The notes below the pieces were generated by a model. It did not search any database. It was not told the DNA's origin and saw nothing but the letters and a program-made list of their open reading frames with translations. From assembly GCA_020137815.1 (NCBI GenBank), contig CM035357.1:62001-126000 (forward strand): 64,000 nt of DNA, in the 5' to 3' direction. The stretch is from Hormiphora californensis. Its lineage: Eukaryota; Ctenophora; Tentaculata; Cydippida; Pleurobrachiidae. Shown piece by piece: positions 61,669 through 64,000 of this stretch. Made by a program: the position numbers and the translations under genes. Position 1 is the first letter of the stretch. The number at the start of each line of letters is the position of its first letter.

Positions 61669-63351
61669 ATGTCGTGGCGACTCTTGTGCGTTCTTTTTGT
61701 ACTCCCCTTGATAACCCTGGGGCAAGATGACAAGAAACCAGCTGTAGCTGAGAAAATAGATTGTAAGTTGAACCCCTGCTAGCTTGCTGCTTGTCCTGTG
61801 TAACAGACGGACAGTAGTTTGTTTGGAGTTGTCACCTGCCGGTAAAGTTTGTGTGTGTGTTTTATCGGTAACCCGATACCGTTCTAATACTGCAAAACGA
61901 GTGTTTGCTAAAGATAGAGAGAGCTGCAAAATGAGTTGACAGGTAGGGAGAAAGTAGGAGAAATATTTTACCCTAAACTCTCCTCTTATCTTGAGTCATG
62001 TACCTACCCTCGTATTCTAAACCATCCCATAATTCCAAGGTCCTGCCTATATTTTCAGTGCCATGCAGTCAAGGATCCTTCCTGAATAAGACGAGACCTG
62101 CCCGTCAGTTTTGTCAGAAATGTCCTGAGAACACCTATTGGGCCCTGAATATCACTTATGTGGTCGTTAATAAAGAGTACCAGCAGGTAATTAAATACTA
62201 ATTAGGGTAATTATCTAATTACCTAATTATGTTATTATCTAATTAGGATTCATAACTTTCTTTAATTTTGAGTTCATTTTCTGAAAGGTGTATTTTACAC
62301 AAAAAAAAACAATTAATAATTTTGTTAGTTAGGAAAATACTACATTGTCGAATCGTTTAAAGAGGTTAAAAACCGTTTTAGCATTAAATGTTGCATTAGT
62401 TGAATTCTCGAGATTTACATTTCCTCTTTTTTATGTTCCTTGATTTGTGAATGCAATCAATTATTGATAGAACTAACAAGACAGCTTTAATGATTAAATC
62501 GGTAATTGGATGTGATACATGAACCACATATTAATTGAAAATGACGTAAGAGTTAATTGTTTCGACCTTGTAACTGATCAAATTGAGAGGGTGACAGAGA
62601 GACACTGATAGAGAGACATAGAGTCAACCTCTGACTGTGTAACTGAACAACAATCTAAATCATATCTCTCTTCCTGCCAAAAGAGTAATGAGGTCAATCC
62701 CGAAACTTTTATAGTTGACAACATCTAACCTCCCCCTTCTCTCCCAGAAAGTTAACGGTGCCAAGTGTGTGGCATGTGCGATCTACCTGAGATCTCCAGA
62801 GGGCTCCATAGACGTTACTGCATGTGTCTGTCGTGAGGGGGATTCAACTTGTGCATCTACGGGTAAGCTAATAATTCAAAACCACTTACATAGAAATAAG
62901 TCATCCAGTCGAATTTTGTGTTTCATGAATGATTCCTTTACACCATGCCAGTAACTACACATTCCCCTCGTCCCCCAGATGACTCCACTAAACTATTACC
63001 CCCTTCGTCCCCAGACGACTCCACTAAACTATTACCCCCTTCGTCCCCAGATGACTCCACTAAACTATTACCCCCTTCATCCCCAGATGATATCCACTAA
63101 ACTATTACCCCCTTCATCCCCAGATGATTTCCACTAAACTATTACCCCCTTCCTCCCCAGATGACTCCACTAAACTATTACCCCCTCGTCCCCCCCCCCC
63201 CAGTAACTACACTGTATCCCCCTTCATCCCCAGATGATCTCCAGAAGAATAATCTGATGATAATTATTGGAATTATAATCACTCTAATTGCTATTGGGTT
63301 CCTTATTGGAATTCTCTTTTTCTGTAGAATGTACGGACCTGGAATATTTAG
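61669..63351 (+). CDS. Cys-rich single-pass membrane protein, receptor-like; 3' end outside the window
   Basis: Exons 61669-61762, 62059-62186, 62748-62862 and 63234-63351 join in frame (phases 1, 0, 1, 2). Signal peptide MSWRLLCVLFVLPLITLGQ. The ectodomain has PCSQGSFLNKTRPARQFCQK, CPENTYWALNITYVVVNKEY and GAKCVACAIYLRSPEGSIDV, TACVCREGDSTCAST, a spacing like GCC2/GCC3 or TNFR-type Cys-rich repeats, with two N-glycosylation sequons (NKT, NIT). The last exon in view gives DDLQKN, a membrane span (LMIIIGIIITLIAIGFLIGI) and a short basic flank. A strong donor (TTTAG|GTGAGT) shows a cytoplasmic part encoded beyond 64 kb. The acceptor of the membrane-span exon is preceded by six copies of itself. 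Confidence 0.78.
62975..63233 (+). repeat. Tandem acceptor array before the membrane-span exon
   Basis: Six units of 36-37 bases (CCCCAG|ATGA(C/T)..CCACTAAACTATTACCCCCTT) precede the acceptor at 63233/63234 (CCCCAG|ATGATCTCC). In the 36-base units the frame is open and would add DDSTKLLPPSSP per unit. Two units carry one extra base and run into TAA. Confidence 0.88.
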
Positions 63352-63732
63352 GTGAGTGAGATGCTATTTCTTGTTACTGCTGTTATTCCAGGGAGACAGA
63401 AGACATTGTCTTGCACTGTCTTCTCAATGATAAATTCTGAGGATTTTCCTGGTTAACTTATTGGTAGCTGGGAATTGGAGAGTTACAAATGACATCTCGT
63501 GTCCAAGTTCTAAGTTAGGGGAAGCCAGTACTGGGAGAGGGGGAAGTGTAAATCAGGGGGGGGGGGGTTGTTATAGACTATGTGGGAGTGTAAATCAGGA
63601 AGCTGTAACCAGGCTCCACTGGGTGGGGTTTTATACACTGTGTAATAATACACAGCAGCTGATATATTGGCCAGATGTAATGAAGAATCAGATGACATAA
63701 GGTGGCACCGAACATTTCGTATCATCTCTCTG

Positions 63733-63945
<213 letters not shown>

Positions 63946-64000
63946 TACCAATTAAACATACCTGTCAGAATACAGACATTCTAGCTCGAAATTGTTCTAG

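Overview
The window is eukaryotic nuclear DNA from an animal. It has spliced genes with GT-AG introns, animal-type domains (SH3, ShKT, a galectin-like fold, an IFI6/IFI27 domain, a YxxP transmembrane adaptor), dense pyrimidine microsatellites and many non-autonomous DNA transposons. The domain mix and the RLE-type retroelement tail suit an early-branching marine invertebrate. A sponge is my best guess, but I cannot confirm it from sequence alone.

Layout. 1-4.8 kb is repeats: a 163-bp tandem array, a TTAA-flanked foldback, GA arrays and a 73-bp tandem array. 4.86-6.25 kb (-) is a 5'-truncated non-LTR retrotransposon tail. 6.7-10.8 kb holds scattered exons of unidentified (-) strand gene(s), and opposite them a complete secreted protein with three ShKT domains (+, 9.05-10.24 kb). 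10.8-15.4 kb is a transposon nursery: two TTAA foldbacks, a pogo-like TA element and a duplicated segment. 15.5-16.1 kb (-) is an IFI6/27-like gene and 17.3-17.7 kb (+) is an FYV7/CCDC59-like rRNA-processing factor.

From 18.1 to 58.6 kb (+) I can splice about 30 exons, nearly all phase-compatible, into one scaffold gene of roughly 1,950 residues. It has N-terminal SH3 modules, a long Pro/Ser-rich disordered centre and a helical C-terminus. Two genes lie inside its introns: a five-exon antisense gene (21.6-24.1 kb) and a sense single-exon secreted galectin-like protein (31.7-32.2 kb). Intron 21 carries a 2.6-kb foldback element made almost wholly of GGCGCC palindromes, with an 8-bp target duplication. 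The 17.6-kb intron 25 is filled with CT arrays, foldbacks and a stretch of very poor sequence (about 43.3-47.2 kb). Downstream on (+) are a single-pass adaptor with nine YxxP motifs (59.2-60.5 kb) and the start of a Cys-rich single-pass membrane protein (61.7-63.35 kb, running off the window). An SH3 scaffold, a phosphotyrosine docking adaptor and a receptor-like protein in a row suggest, but do not prove, a signalling neighbourhood.

The most striking pattern is that at about ten exon edges, in at least five transcription units, the splice junction itself (a short piece of exon plus the adjoining acceptor or donor) is tandemly copied 2-8 times within the intron. These arrays of near-identical candidate splice sites recur too often to be isolated accidents.
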